The notes: generated from the sequence alone by a model not told the origin. A stretch of 64,000 nucleotides of DNA from Petunia secreta (GCA_029990175.1 JARKIP010000005.1:33985501-34049500), one strand, 5' to 3'. Positions 51,625 to 62,454 are shown, counted from the first letter of the stretch. Program-made: numbers and translations.

Positions 51625-52374
51625 TGATGCAATCGAAAATACGAAAGCGATAAAAGATAAGAAACGAGACGAGACTCACACTAAAGTCGAGTAGCAACGA
51701 AGAACTTGTTCCGTTACACCCCGAGCGATTGGTAAGAATCACCTACGCTAAGCAACTATCCTCAAGAGACACGAGGCTCAAGCAAATAGAATGATCGAAG
51801 ATGGATTGAAGAGCAACTTGGATTCATCCAATTGATTTCAAGCCAAAAGAGTTACAATGTCAAGAGCTATGCTCATTCAATGTGTTTTGTGTTCAAAGTA
51901 AGGTAAAAACAATAAATGATGAAAGAGGGCATTTATAGCACCTCATTACAATGTTTCCTAGCATTCTGGTCCGCTGCTACTCGAGTGTTCTTCGCGATCG
52001 CGCAGGGTTATACGCGATCGCGTGGAACACTAAAATGCAGAAGGTCGCGATAGCGCGAGTCTTGGCGCGATCGCGCAGGCAAAAGAAATGGTCATCGCGA
52101 TCGCGTGAGTGATGGACGCGATCGCGAAGAGCAAGTTTCCAGTCTTAGGCAGTAAGCTCAGCAGGCTTCCCCTGTTTTTGCCCTGTTTTGCTCCCCTGCT
52201 TCTTGCACTGTTTCCTGCCCTGTTTCCACATGGAATGAGCTCCAATGCATTGCCTTTAAGTCCTTCCCCGAGCTCGTCTCATCCACGCCTCTCCAAACCA
52301 AGTGTAGGTGAGCGTCTTGTATGTCCTTGGCTTGACTTCGAGTGAATGGTCTCGATGCAATTTGGGTTGCATCA
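51625..52374 (-). repeat. A2 5' LTR (750 bp)
   Basis: No difference from the 3' LTR noticed. TATAAATG (plus 51930-51937) as TATA box; palindromes at 51992-52130. Confidence 0.95.
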
Positions 52375-52423
52375 AGATAGGATGAACAAGGATCGAGGGT
52401 TTGTAAGAACAAATCCCGAGCCT

Positions 52424-52436
52424 TGCTCTGATACCA
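52424..52436 (-). promoter_or_regulatory. J primer-binding site, initiator tRNA-Met
   Basis: Minus-strand TGGTATCAGAGCA, three bases from J's 5' LTR. Confidence 0.9.
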
Positions 52437-52439
52437 AAC

Positions 52440-53231
52440 TGATAAGACCCAGATAGGCGGAAGCGATAAACTAATGATGCGGAAGCAATAATCAAAAGAT
52501 AACAAGAAAGTAAGGGATTGGGGAGGATAGAAATAGAAGAAAGAACGAATCAAACTAAACAATTAGATTGATTCAAAAGGGAGAAGAGACTTGAACCATT
52601 AAACGGGACTCACACTAGCGGTGATCCACCATGGATTCATCGTAAGAGATACATGAAGTCAACGCTTCAACAAGAAAGGCCAAGCCTATTCTATCTTCTC
52701 AATTCTATCTTCAAAACTAGCTTCGTGAAATAAATGACTAAGTGTGGTATTTATAGGTTCACCACACTTCTAAATAATATGTCTAAATAGCCCCTAAGTC
52801 TAGTCAAAACAATACATGTCACTTAGGGCTATAGTTGGAATTACACTCAAAATAAGTAGGAAACCCGGATAGGCCTTCAGCACACTAGGCGCCCCGCCTG
52901 ACTAGTAGGCGCCCAGAGTAGGTGCCCAGCCTGGAAAATGGGCGGTCCGCCCCTTCAGTAGGCGGCCAGAGATCCTGAGGGTGTGTAGTCAACTAGGCGG
53001 TCCGCCTAGTCCAATGGGCGGTCCGCCTCCTTCCTGGGAGACTTGGAAACGGCTCAAAATGGACTCTAAGTGTTCCTCCTTGGTCCGTAGCCGGTCCTAC
53101 CCCATTGGCGCTCAAGTCCATGACTCCAAATCACTCTCGAACCCTCGTCCGGTGCCCTTGCCTTGTATCCTTTGTGCCCTCATGCTTGGCTCTTGATGGT
53201 TGGCGGTTTGGCTCCAATTTGGGTCTTATCA
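52440..53231 (-). repeat. J 5' LTR (792 bp)
   Basis: As the 3' LTR with a few changes (CCCAGATAGG for CCCAAATAGG at the edge). TATAAATA (plus 52748-52755); palindromes at 52886-53031. Confidence 0.93.
52748..52755 (-). promoter_or_regulatory. J LTR TATA box
   Basis: Sense CCTATAAATACC, in the same relative position as in C. Confidence 0.6.
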
Positions 53232-53332
53232 CTCACTCCTCTTACTTCGGCACTGACGCCTTGTATCGCAGCCATGAGATCGGCTAATGATACTTCGGGC
53301 CTTTCAACGCCTCTTCCTTCATTTCCAGCCAT
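53232..53332 (-). pseudogene. gag: Element E gag, N-terminal part
   Basis: First 33 or so codons of E's gag from ATG 53332, preceded by CTTGTGCAGGTACC, the acceptor-like sequence of the family. Includes the LADLMAAIQG motif shared with D. Cut by J; continues at 39521. Confidence 0.85.
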
Positions 53333-54544
53333 GGTACCTGCACAAGTCAAAGATCAAACAAATGTTAGGGTTAGAAATTACCTCACACACTCCCTTACCT
53401 TTGATGGGTGGCACTCGGGTCCACTCAATTTATGGGTTCGGTTTTTGATCACTCAAAGACTTGTTAACAGTGGCTCGTCCAATTGATCGGTCCTCTAAGA
53501 TCCTTCAAGTTCGACAATAGTCACTGCCTCTTCGGGAAGAGTGAAGTGATGTTCGACTCGATGGAACGGACGCTTTTTAACTGAGCTCGGGGAGTCAAAT
53601 GAATTTCTACGAAAGTTTGGACTTCGGTCACCCCTTCGCACGAATTCCTATCAGCTCAAAAGAGTTAGTACGACCTCGAGTAGGACGATTACTCAAAAGA
53701 TCCACCAACTAGAAATTTGACACGAAAGAAAGTGAGAACCTAGGAGAATCAACCCTTTGATTCCCTTTTGGAATCTTTTTCGATCACACCCACTCCTGCC
53801 GTACAAGAGTGGTCCCTCCTTGGTACGGATAGGGTTTTACCTTATCCACTTTCCTTTTTCAGCCGACAATTTTCACCTGGGGTTTTGATGTTAAAATTTT
53901 AACCCCTTTCTTCTTCAATGGAACAGTGACCTTGCTCCGGCGTACGGACACAACAACTTCGGCTCACTGACCACGAAATTCAACAGATCTGGGTTGCTTT
54001 ATCGACTCCGGTTTCAACAGCATCGGAGGAATTCAGTTCAAGTTCTTCGAGCTAAGAACCAGCTCGTTCGAGTCGTACACTGTTACGATTTTGTAACAAG
54101 TTTCCGGTGTACGGACTACGATTTAAACTCAAAACATCGAATTTTAAGAAACAAACAAACCCAAATCACTCAAGAACCACCAATCTTCATCGGTTTCTTC
54201 CAAACACAGTGGGGTTCGAGTTTTCAGTCACCATTAAAGCTCAAAACAGTCCAAAAATTCACCAAGAAACCCTAGTCACGAAATTGGTACGTCGGGTACT
54301 CGTTGGATTCAGAACTCGATGGTGAACAAGAATCAATGGTTGTTTTCCCAAACAACCAACAATCAAACACAATTTTTGAATTTTTCTTTTAACACTTTTT
54401 TTTTTTTTTTTTTTTTTTGTAAAATAACAACACCAACAGTAACAAAATCAAATCAAGAACACGAAACGGAAAACAGAGACACAAACGCACGAAAATAAAG
54501 ATAACGTGAACAGGATTTGAAGTTGTAGAAACAAGCCCAAACCG
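53333..54544 (-). other. E untranslated leader (1.2 kb)
   Basis: Non-coding, collinear with the D leader, including a 20-base T-run (A in sense) at about 54399-54418 and CCGGCGTACGG-type sequence near 53937. Confidence 0.75.
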
Positions 54545-54557
54545 TGCTCTGATACCA
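54545..54557 (-). promoter_or_regulatory. E primer-binding site, initiator tRNA-Met
   Basis: Minus-strand TGGTATCAGAGCA, three bases from the 5' LTR. Confidence 0.9.
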
Positions 54558-54560
54558 AGA

Positions 54561-55313
54561 TGGTGCAAGGCAAATCCCGAAGGGGTTGCTAGCACAAACG
54601 CGGAAGAACAAACAAGGAAATAAATGATAGAAGCAAGACAAAACTTGCTTCTTTTGAAAGAACAGTGAGGAACCTGTCTCAAAGCTCGATCAAAAGGGAC
54701 ACAAGAATCACCCTAACTATGCAACAATCCTCAAGAGAACATTGCCTCTTGCAAACTGAATGATCAAAGAGGAATGTTCAATCGGACTAACCGAAAGCCA
54801 CAAGCCCATAAAAGCCCTCACCGGGGTTTTGCTCACGACGGAGACAAGAAGAAATGTGCTCGGCACTTTTATTCAATTCATGAATATTCAAAAACTAGAT
54901 GTCTTATAATAAAAGGGAACAAGGTTTATATAGGAAATACTAAGGATAAACGAGTAAAAGGGTCACAGGCGACCAATGGAAATAAGCCACGCAGGGCTGA
55001 ATTAAATTGTGTTCGGCAGACTTTGACTTCGGTAAGCCTTGGCTTCGGTTCTCGATTGTCTGCTCGAACACACTTGTTGCCTTCGGACGCTCAATTGTCT
55101 TCGAGCTCATTGTCCTCGGTCACTTTGCCTTCGGGCTCAAATCTGAAGATAATGCCTTCGATTCTTGAGCTCGGCCACTCAGCTTCGGAGCAATTGTTTT
55201 CCTTCGGCCAGGCTAAGTGAACATGCACATCGTGCAGCAGCTTGGCTTGGCTTCTTGTCATCGGTCTCCTCGGTGGATCGATCACTTGATCAGCACGTGA
55301 TCGGGCTGCATCA
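54561..55313 (-). repeat. E 5' LTR (753 bp)
   Basis: D-family LTR (plus-strand start TGGTGCAAGGC, end GGGCTGCATCA), about 31 bp longer than D's, mostly from a 30-bp insertion near 55105-55140. TATATAAA on minus at 54925-54932. Confidence 0.9.
54925..54932 (-). promoter_or_regulatory. E LTR TATA box
   Basis: Sense TTCCTATATAAACC, as in D. Confidence 0.55.
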
Positions 55314-55520
55314 GGACCTTCTTTCGAATTTAATAGAACCACTTACCTAAGAATCTCTGAATTATTTTTCTTTAAAAGATATGTTGCACTCTTTAGTTAA
55401 CTTAAGTTCCTAATAATCCTTAAATTAGGTGGCGACTCCAAAGAAACCCTTTGGAGTTCCATTTTGTTGAAATCAAATCCCGATGCATACTCGTTTGCAT
55501 TTTTTTGGGAGGGTTCAACA
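55314..55520 (+). repeat. Probable 3' part of Tat-like 5' LTR
   Basis: Inferred only from its position before the primer site and its CA end. Contains a second TGGCGACTCC at 55430-55439. Confidence 0.4.
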
Positions 55521-55523
55521 GCG

Positions 55524-55541
55524 TGGCGACTCCGCTGGGGA
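55524..55541 (+). promoter_or_regulatory. Primer-binding site, tRNA-Arg type
   Basis: TGGCGACTCCGCTGGGGA, resembling the site reported for Ogre elements. Confidence 0.55.
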
Positions 55542-56202
55542 ATTACGCAAATGGTTCTAACCAAAAGATTTTCACGAATTCGACTTATATATGTGTTGAT
55601 TGTATGTATGTGTAGCTTAACTCTTTATTTGTTTGCATGCCTAAACTAGTATGCATAGCTTAATTTACCGTTTGTATGATTAGATTGATTGTGTACGATG
55701 CATGTTTTTACTTGTGCATAGTCCGCATTCTGTTCATATTTCCTCCCTCATGGAGCCTGTCAATTCTCTTTCACCTCCTCGATTTCATCACGGGGCACCC
55801 GCTTGACGGGTAGTTATGCAGGAAGGGCATTGCCCTTACCTCACTCTTTGAAACTTCTTTCGTGTCACCAAAGTTAGTTTGGGATATTTAGATTGCCTGG
55901 TTTTGTCATGGCCAGTTCTACTGCGTTGTGAGGCCAGGTCTATCAAGCATAGGTTGAGTCAGCCTCAACCGTTAGCCCACTCTTAGAAGGAGATTTTAGG
56001 ACATGCATGCATATACACCTTAATTTGGACCCGGTCCTTGGTACCGTTTCTAGGAATTAAGAAACCGCCCTTTTGTTGATGGGCTATTACAGACCCAACG
56101 ACGTTGCATCTTATGTGATTGTGTGGATATTATAAGGAACTCCAAGCCCTTTGCCATGTCAAATCTGGGATCTCATGTCGTGTCTTTTGTTTTTTTGTAG
56201 AT
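55542..56202 (+). other. Tat-like leader
   Basis: Non-coding sequence between the primer site and ORF1. It ends TTTTTTTGTAG just before the ATG at 56203, which looks like a splice acceptor. Nothing else recognised. Confidence 0.4.
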
Positions 56203-57595
56203 ATGAATGCAGACCACCTTTTTTCGAGTTTCTGGAACACTCAGGTGATCCACACTTGTCCGAAAATTCTCAAAGACTGGTGGGATTACATCAGAAGAGA
56301 GCATGGTTCTTTTGTCATAAGGAAAACAGGGAACCTAGTTTCATTAATGGATATCCAGGGAGACAAGGGTCTTATCGAGGCCTTAATAAGACTATGGGAT
56401 CCTGAGCAGGGCGCCTTCCGTTTTCCAGATTGTGAGTTATGCCCTACTTTAGAGGAAATCTCTGGTTTTACCAATTTGACCCTGAATGACTGTGAGTTGA
56501 TTGTGCCCATGGAGAAGTGTGAGAAAAAGTTCTGCAAAATGTTTGAACTAAACTACTCTCCATCACTGATAACTAAAACCCAGGGCACAGTATCTTTGAA
56601 ATATTTGTTTGACCGTTTCGGAAGAAAGGGATCTTATCGTGCCAATCCAAGGGCGTTCAAATGCGCTGAACATAAATGGGAGAAGCTCAGGCCCAAAGCT
56701 TTTGTACTAGCGTTGCTTGACACTTTAGTATTTCCTTGTGGCTACGACGCAGTTGACATGCGACTTAGCACCGTGGTCCGATCTATATTTGAGGGCGTAA
56801 ATGGGAGGCAAACTACTTTAGTTCCCATGATTTTAGCCGATATACTGGGCGCTTTGACTGAGTGTCCTAAAGGACGGAATTGTCATTTTTCTGGTTGCAA
56901 TCTTCTTTTGCAACTATGGGTTATTGAGCATCTTTACCCTCGAGGCCCATTGGATGATTTGATTCCTCAAAATGGAAACTGAATCGCCACACACTATGCA
57001 AGAATGGAAGGTTTCAAACGTCATAAGACTGCTCAAGGCTGGTATGATGATATAAAGGGTTTGAGTGGCGCAGAAATTCACTGGAATTATTCATGGATTG
57101 GCAATCATGAGAGTTCGCTTAAGGAGTCCCGACCGGTATTATATCAAGTTGATCGGGTTCACGAGCATCCAGCCTTACGCTCCGATCCGTGTGATGAGCA
57201 ATTCAGGTTATTACAGTCCATCCCACTCATTGCCGGTATTCGGGAGTCTGAAATCAAATTTGAAGCACCTGATTACACTATTCCTGAAGCAATGAACATC
57301 TGTAATGGCTGGGCTCGCTTAGAAAGAGAATTGATTCGTCGAGATCAAAACCCACCGTGTGTCTCCTGAGTATTATGCATGGGCAAGGCACATCTATGAC
57401 ACTGGGGAGGTAGAAACAAGTCCTTGGGAGAAGGCTGATTTTGTTGACAAAGAAGCTGAAAGGCATTCTCGCCTTCACCTCCTGCCCATAACAACATTGG
57501 ATGATTTGATGTTTGACCAAGTTAGCCATTACCCAGGATATTCACGATATCTTCATGCCACAAACCGGTTGTATCGTGAAAGGCCACTTGCCTGA
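56203..57595 (+). pseudogene. Tat/Ogre ORF1-like gene, decayed
   Basis: Likely start ATG 56203; the upstream in-frame TTG (56119) lies before the acceptor-like sequence. The product would be about 460 residues. Motifs WWDYIRREHG, LIRLWDPEQGAFRFP and CELCPTLEEI are typical of plant proteins related to transposon-encoded ORF1 and mobile-domain families (possibly DUF7745; naming uncertain). Lesions: TGA at 56980-56982 inside an otherwise continuous frame (perhaps CGA originally), and a one-base shift near 57350, after which the frame continues with VSPEYYAWARHIYD to a stop at 57595. No catalytic motif seen; function in Ogre elements is unknown. Confidence 0.6.
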
Positions 57596-57948
57596 TGATG
57601 TTGCTGAATGCTGATGATTATTGCTGATTCCTAAAGATTGAAGCAGAATTTATCTTTTGTTTTCTAAAAAAGAAAAATTCCCCCTTTTGTCCCGATGTAA
57701 AGCTTGATGCTTTTTCCCCTTTTTAGCATTTGGATATTATTATCCCAACTTTATCATGATGTAATATTTTGAGACCAGTTCATTATTAATGGCAATTATG
57801 AATATTTATTTACATCCCAATTTTGTATTAGCAACTGGCTTGTATCATTATAATATCCACATGTGTATGCAATTTGACGATTAGGCCTACCTCTGGCGCA
57901 AAGAGGCACCTTACAGGATAGGACGCGTTTGCATTTTATTTTATGCAC
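57596..57948. other. AT-rich sequence, no gene seen
   Basis: Follows the ORF1 remnant; no domain, repeat or LTR end recognised. The junction with K's LTR is abrupt at about 57949. Confidence 0.5.
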
Positions 57949-58699
57949 CTTATGCTCACCTTCACTTGGTATGGAGAGGCTTGGACGAGGAAGATGGAAG
58001 CTCCGGAACAACCTTGAAGATCATGCATTGGAGCACCATGGAAGGGGAACCATCTAGGACACTTGGAGAGGCTCAAGAGACACAAAAGGAGACACCCCAA
58101 GAAGCTTCAGGAAGAGGCGGACCGCCTACCTGAAGAGGCGGACCGCCTAAACCTTGCACACTCTCTAGACTTTGGGAGAGGCGGACCGCCTCCTTGCTGG
58201 TGGCCTCAGGAAGTTGAGCCAAGGCGGAGCGCCTACTAGGGGTGGGCGGACCGCCTACCCCTGTTGTGACCCCATCCGAATTTTGACTATTTTGTGTGTA
58301 TAATTCCAACTTTGGCCCTAAGTGGCTTCTATTGTTTAAACCCACTTAGGGGTATTTTAGACACTTCATTACATGTTGTAGAAGGCTTTAAAAGCCTTCA
58401 TTAGGTCTTGAACTCATTTCAATCTATCTTGAATGCAAAACTACAAGAGAAATACTCTCTATTGAAACCTTGATTCTCGGCTTGAATTTCAATTGGACGA
58501 CTCCAAGTTGAACCTCAAACCTCCCCGACCATTCTATTTGCAAGGACCACGTGATTCTTGAGGATAGTTGCATAGTGTTAGGTGATTCTTTCCAATCGTT
58601 CGGGGTGTAACGGAACAAGTTCTCCGTTGCTACTCGACTTTAGTGTAAGTCTCGTCTCACTTTTATCTTTTATCGCTTTCGTAGGTATTCCCTACATCA
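57949..58699 (+). repeat. K 5' LTR, truncated
   Basis: Homology to A's LTR starts around ATGCTCACC at 57950 and ends CCCTACATCA (58699). Palindromes AGGCGGACCGCCT at 58115-58256 and motif TTGCATAGTGTTAGGTG at 58568-58584. Confidence 0.85.
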
Positions 58700-58701
58700 G
58701 T

Positions 58702-58714
58702 TGGTATCAGAGCA
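58702..58714 (+). promoter_or_regulatory. K primer-binding site, initiator tRNA-Met
   Basis: TGGTATCAGAGCA, two bases after the LTR. Confidence 0.9.
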
Positions 58715-59882
58715 AGGCTAGGGTTGCGTTCTTACGAACCCTCGACCTACTCTTCGTGCTTGTCTTTTATGTTCCGTGTTTATTTTCGTGTTCTTGTTCT
58801 TGTTTCATTGAAAAAGAAGAAAAAAATTCAAAAACTAGAAAACCCAAAAATTTGCTAGAAATCGTTGTTTGATACGATTTTGTTGGTTTTGATTATCGGG
58901 GATTGTTTGTTTACGTGAACCCAACAATTGGGTACCAACAAAACACGTTTTGGAATTGAAAATCAAAAGTTGGAAAAATTGAACCCTAGGTTGGGTATTT
59001 TGCAAAATTTCCTAAAACTTGTTTGATGTTATGATTTTGTGGTTGTTTGGTATCTGGGATTGTTCCTTATAGTTACCCCATCGTTTTAATACCCTTATAA
59101 CATCATTTGGAGTAGCGGATTGAAAATCGAAATTTTAAAGTCTTGAAGTTTTGGAAGTTTTGAAGAACTTGCTCCAATTTCTTGAAACAAGTTGTTGTTG
59201 GTTGTTTGTTGGAATAAACCATTGGGGTTTGCTTGTTATAGTCCAAAACAACTTGGGGTACCATTACATATCCAAAACTCTTTGAAAACATTGGAAAATC
59301 GGGTGCCAAAAACCAAGGAACGGAGCTGAAAATCTGCAGGAACAGGTCCTAGGCGGACCGCCCCTCTCTATAGGCGGACCGCCTCCCTGCTGCTTGCTCT
59401 CTGGACTTTTTTGAGGCCCTCCGCCTCAGTCCATAGGCGGACCGCCTCCCACTGGGAAGGTGTCCGGGTAGTTTGTTTCTTAAGTTTTCGTGTTTTCTTT
59501 GTTTCCGTTACTTCCGGTTAGTACTTTGCGAGTAATTCTCCTACTCAACTAGTACTAATTCATTGAGTGCTTAGGATATTCGTGCGTGTTGGTGTTGATA
59601 ACTTCAAAGAAGACTCGTAGAATTTCTTTGGCTCAAGTGCTCACTTAAAAGCCGAACGCCCATAGAGTCCCATTAACTCCACTCTTCCCGAAGAGCATTG
59701 GGAACTTGTTGGATTGTTTGGTTGTTGAGGTAGTTGTTCAACTCCGAGGAAGACTTTTGAATTCGAGCTTGAGTGAACCTACCCCAAAACAAGAGTGAAC
59801 CCGAGGGGCAATCAAAGGTGAGGGAGCGAGTGAGGACTTTTACTCTAATCTCTCTACTTATTTTTGATTGATTGTAGGTACA
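58715..59882 (+). other. K untranslated leader (1.17 kb)
   Basis: Non-coding. Carries AGGCGGACCGCC-type palindromes at 59350-59450 where the closely related A leader has CGCGATCGCG palindromes. Ends TTGATTGTAGGTACAATGG with the gag ATG. Confidence 0.75.
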
Positions 59883-59962
59883 ATGGCGGATGAGAAGGCC
59901 AAATCAACCATTGAGGTTCCCGTTGACGTCTTGGCTAGTCTATTGGCCGAGGTGAAAACCTT
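59883..59962 (+). CDS. gag: K gag, first 27 codons
   Basis: ATG 59883; encodes the ADEKAKSTIEVPVDVLASL segment close to the A gag N-terminus. Interrupted by L within the codons for EVKTL; resumes at 62455. Confidence 0.88.
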
Positions 59963-60746
59963 TGATAAGAATCAAAATGCGGAAAAGTAAAAGATAAAAG
60001 TGAGACGTAGCTCGTACGATAATCTCAAGTAGCAACGGAGAACTTGTTCCGTTACACCCCGAGAGAATGACAAGAACACCTACACTAAGCAACTACCCTC
60101 GAGCTAACGTGAGCACGCAAGTAGAATGATCGGGGGGATTGGAATTCATCTAGGTTCGCTCTAGGAAGAACAAGTCCCATCAAGGTTTCATTCATTCAAT
60201 CCAAGAGTTCAACTCTCAACACAAGTGTTTGTTCAATCATCAAAGTTAGCTAATGATTTAAAGAGGCTAAGTGAAGTATTTATAGGCTTCACTTAGGTCT
60301 AAATAAAAGGTCTAAAATACCCCAAAAGTGGGTCAAAACAAATAAGGCCACGCAGGGCTAAAGTTGGAAGTTCAAGTAAAAGTCATTAAAAATCCCGCAT
60401 GTGGGTCACAGGGGTAGGCGCTCCGCCTCCAGGTTGAGGCGCTCCGCCTCAGGATGGTGAGGCGCTCCGCCTCAGGATGAGGCGCTCCACCTTCTTCTGC
60501 TCAGCTCTCTGCTTTTTGGTAGGCGCTCCGCCTCCTTCTGGAACTTGTGCAAGAGGCTCAAAATGAGCTTGAGGTGGATCACCTTGGAGCCCAAGTAGTC
60601 CTCCATCCATGGCACACCAAAGCATGGTCTTCAAGTTGCTCTCGGGGCCTTCTTCCATACCCTTCCATATCAAGTGAAGATGGGTATCTTGGATCAACTT
60701 GGCTTGACTCCGAGTGAAGGGTCTTGAGGGGGTTTGGGTCTTATCA
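59963..60746 (-). repeat. L 3' LTR (784 bp)
   Basis: Plus-strand ends TGATAAGAATCAAAA and GTTTGGGTCTTATCA, inverted with two mismatches. Palindromes AGGCGCTCCGCCT at 60416-60533. Confidence 0.9.
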
Positions 60747-60782
60747 TCCTCCCCTTCTTGAGAGGATTTCGTCCTCGAAATC
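60747..60782 (-). promoter_or_regulatory. L polypurine tract and inverted repeat
   Basis: Sense GATTTCG-AGGA-CGAAATC, followed by CTCTCAAGAAGGGGAGGA against the LTR. Confidence 0.75.
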
Positions 60783-62343
60783 GAAGCATCATCCGCAACC
60801 TCTTCATCTTCATGCACGACCTCTTCATTACCTACATCCAAAGGAACCAAGTCAGAAACACTGAAAGTATTAGAAACTTGATACTCACTTGGCGAGTCGA
60901 CCACATAGGCATTGTTGTTTATCTTCGAGAGCACTTGGAATGGTCCATCTCCCCGGGGTGCCAACTTCCCTTTCCTAAGGTTTGGAAACATTTCTTTCCG
61001 GAAGTGCACCCAAACATAGTCACCCTTCTTGAGTTCCACCTTCTTGCGGCCTTTGTTTTTCTTGGAGGCAACCTTAGCATAAGTTTCCTCCAAGTTCTAC
61101 TTCGCCTTTGCATGGAGCTCAACCAAAGCCTTGGCTCTAGCTTTACCTTCAAAATTAACAACCATTTCCCTTGGCAAAGGGGTTAGATCAAGGGGAATCA
61201 AGGGGTTAAATCCATAAACACACTCGAATGGAGTCATGCCTATCATGCTATGCAATGTGCGATTGTAGGCAAGCTCCATAAGAGGTAGACGATCAATCCT
61301 AGTCCCGGCCTTCCCTCGGGTCATGGTTTTAAGAAGAGCTCCCAAGGTTCGGTTTACCACTTCCGTTTGCCCATCGGTTTTCGGGTGGTGGGACGTGGAG
61401 AACAAGAGCTTGGTGCCTAAAGCACCCCATAAACACCTCCAAAAATGACTTAGGAACTTAGTGTCCCTATCACTCACTATGGTTTGAGGCACACCATGCA
61501 ACTTCAAAATATTTTCAATAAACAAAGTTGCCACATGTTGTGCATCATCACATTTCTTGCATGGAATGAAATGAGCCATTTTGGAGAACCTATCCACAAC
61601 AACATAAATGCTATCATGGCCCCCTCTAGTCCTTGGTAATCCCATCACAAAATCCATTGAGATATCCAACCACGGACTAGTAGGTACGGGGAGAGGGGTA
61701 TACAACCCATGAGGGTGGGCTTTAGATTTGGCACGTTTGCAATCAAGGCAATTAGTGCAAAACTTCTCCACATGCACCCTCATCTTTGGCCAGTAGAATT
61801 GTTCTTGAAGAATGGCCAAAGTCTTTCTTGTGCCAAAATGTCCCATGAGTCCCCCGCAATGTGCTTCATGCACAAGTAACTCTCTCCAAGAGGACTCCGG
61901 AATGCACACTCTACCATTTTTGAAGATATAACCATTAACCCATTGGTATTTATCAACTCTCTCCCCTTTCTCTAGAGTGTCATGGACACTCTTTAGCTTT
62001 GGGTCATGAGCATACATCAATTTAATGCTCTCAAAACCCATGAGCTTAGAGGTGAGAGTGGTGGCTAGAGCAAACTTTCTCGAAAGCGCATCCGCCACGA
62101 CATTGTCTTTCCCTTTCTTGTATTGGATCACATAGGGAAAAGATTCAATGAATTCAACCCACTTGGCATGTCTCTTATTGAGCTTCTCTTGGCCTCTCAA
62201 ATGCTTGAGTGACTCATGGTCACTCTTGATTACAAACTCACGAGGCCAAAGATAGTGTTGCCAATGGGCAAGGGCTCTCACAAGGGCATACAACTCCTTG
62301 TCATATGTCGAGTAATTCAAGGAAGCCCCTTTCAACTTCTCAC
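60747..62343 (-). pseudogene. gag-pol: L pol remnant: RNase H end and integrase
   Basis: From 62335 (sense): end of RNase H (YSTYDKELYALVRAL), then integrase with zinc-binding part and DDE residues (MDFVMG, SDRDTKF, QTEVVN). A TAG at 61097-61099 replaces the Lys codon after HAKAK; the frame then stays open into the LTR and contains RPFTRSQAK. Very close to B's integrase. A few substitutions (MELAYN, HHPKTDGQTE) alter conserved positions. Confidence 0.88.
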
Positions 62344-62454
62344 TTGCTCTCGGGGCCTTCTTCCATACCCTTCCATATCAAGTGAAGATGGGTATCTTGG
62401 ATCAACTTGGCTTGACTCCTAGTGAAGGGTCTTGAGGGGGTTTGGGTCTTATCA
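62344..62454 (-). repeat. L 5' LTR remnant (111 bp)
   Basis: Matches 60636-60746 with one substitution seen (CTCCTAG for CTCCGAG). Confidence 0.9.

Larger units (their letters stand above)
44753..52374 (-). mobile_element. Element A2: second complete A-family CRM element
   Basis: 7622 bp with AGATA duplications (44748-44752, 52375-52379) in J's leader. Same layout as A1. Its two 750-bp LTRs match each other by eye but differ from A1's at several positions (for example GTAAGGTAAAAACA against GTGAGGTAATGACA), showing independent recent insertions of two source copies. The 13-bp length difference from A1 is largely due to a T-run at about 51483-51504. Confidence 0.95.
39522..53231 (-). mobile_element. 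Element J: non-autonomous CRM-like element encoding protein X
   Basis: Flanked by CTCAC (39517-39521, 53232-53236) in E's gag. Removing A2 leaves about 6.1 kb: LTRs 39522-40313 and 52440-53231 (792 bp each, few substitutions), tRNA-Met primer site, leader, one 1059-codon frame, polypurine tract. Like H, it has no gag, RT or integrase. Its LTR ends differ from H's, so H and J are separate families carrying related proteins. Confidence 0.93.
37229..55313 (-). mobile_element. Element E: CRM-like element of the D family, partly in window
   Basis: Right boundary is its 5' LTR (54561-55313). It hosts B, which begins left of the window and ends at 37228, and J (39522-53231). Five bases beyond it (GGACC, 55314-55318) should be its target duplication. 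E is older than B, J and everything nested in them. Confidence 0.88.
55314..57948 (+). mobile_element. Tat/Ogre-like element, 5' fragment
   Basis: Sequence between E and K that matches neither. It has TGGCGACTCCGCTGGGGA (55524-55541), the tRNA-Arg primer site I associate with Ogre/Tat elements, three bases after a probable LTR end (...TTCAACA, 55520). A decayed ORF1-like gene follows at 56203-57595. Its LTR is cut on the left by E. On the right it ends at the truncated K LTR, so gag and pol are missing. Bases 57596-57948 are AT-rich with no gene seen. Alternative: host sequence with chance similarity. Confidence 0.55.
59963..62454 (-). mobile_element. Element L: internally deleted CRM element
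   Basis: 2492 bp with ACCTT duplications (59958-59962, 62455-62459). It has a full 3' LTR (59963-60746), integrase and part of RNase H, then jumps directly at about 62344 into the last 111 bp of the 5' LTR. RT, protease, gag, leader, primer site and most of the 5' LTR are deleted. Both outer ends and the duplication are preserved, so the loss happened after integration. Confidence 0.9.

Noticed and set aside
54399..54418. Poly-T/poly-A run as the tail of a LINE or SINE
   Set aside because: It lies inside the E leader and has equivalents in D and A2 leaders; no target duplication around it.
56203..57595. Ordinary host gene
   Set aside because: It follows a tRNA-Arg-type primer site, carries a stop and a frameshift, and resembles transposon ORF1 proteins; some doubt remains.
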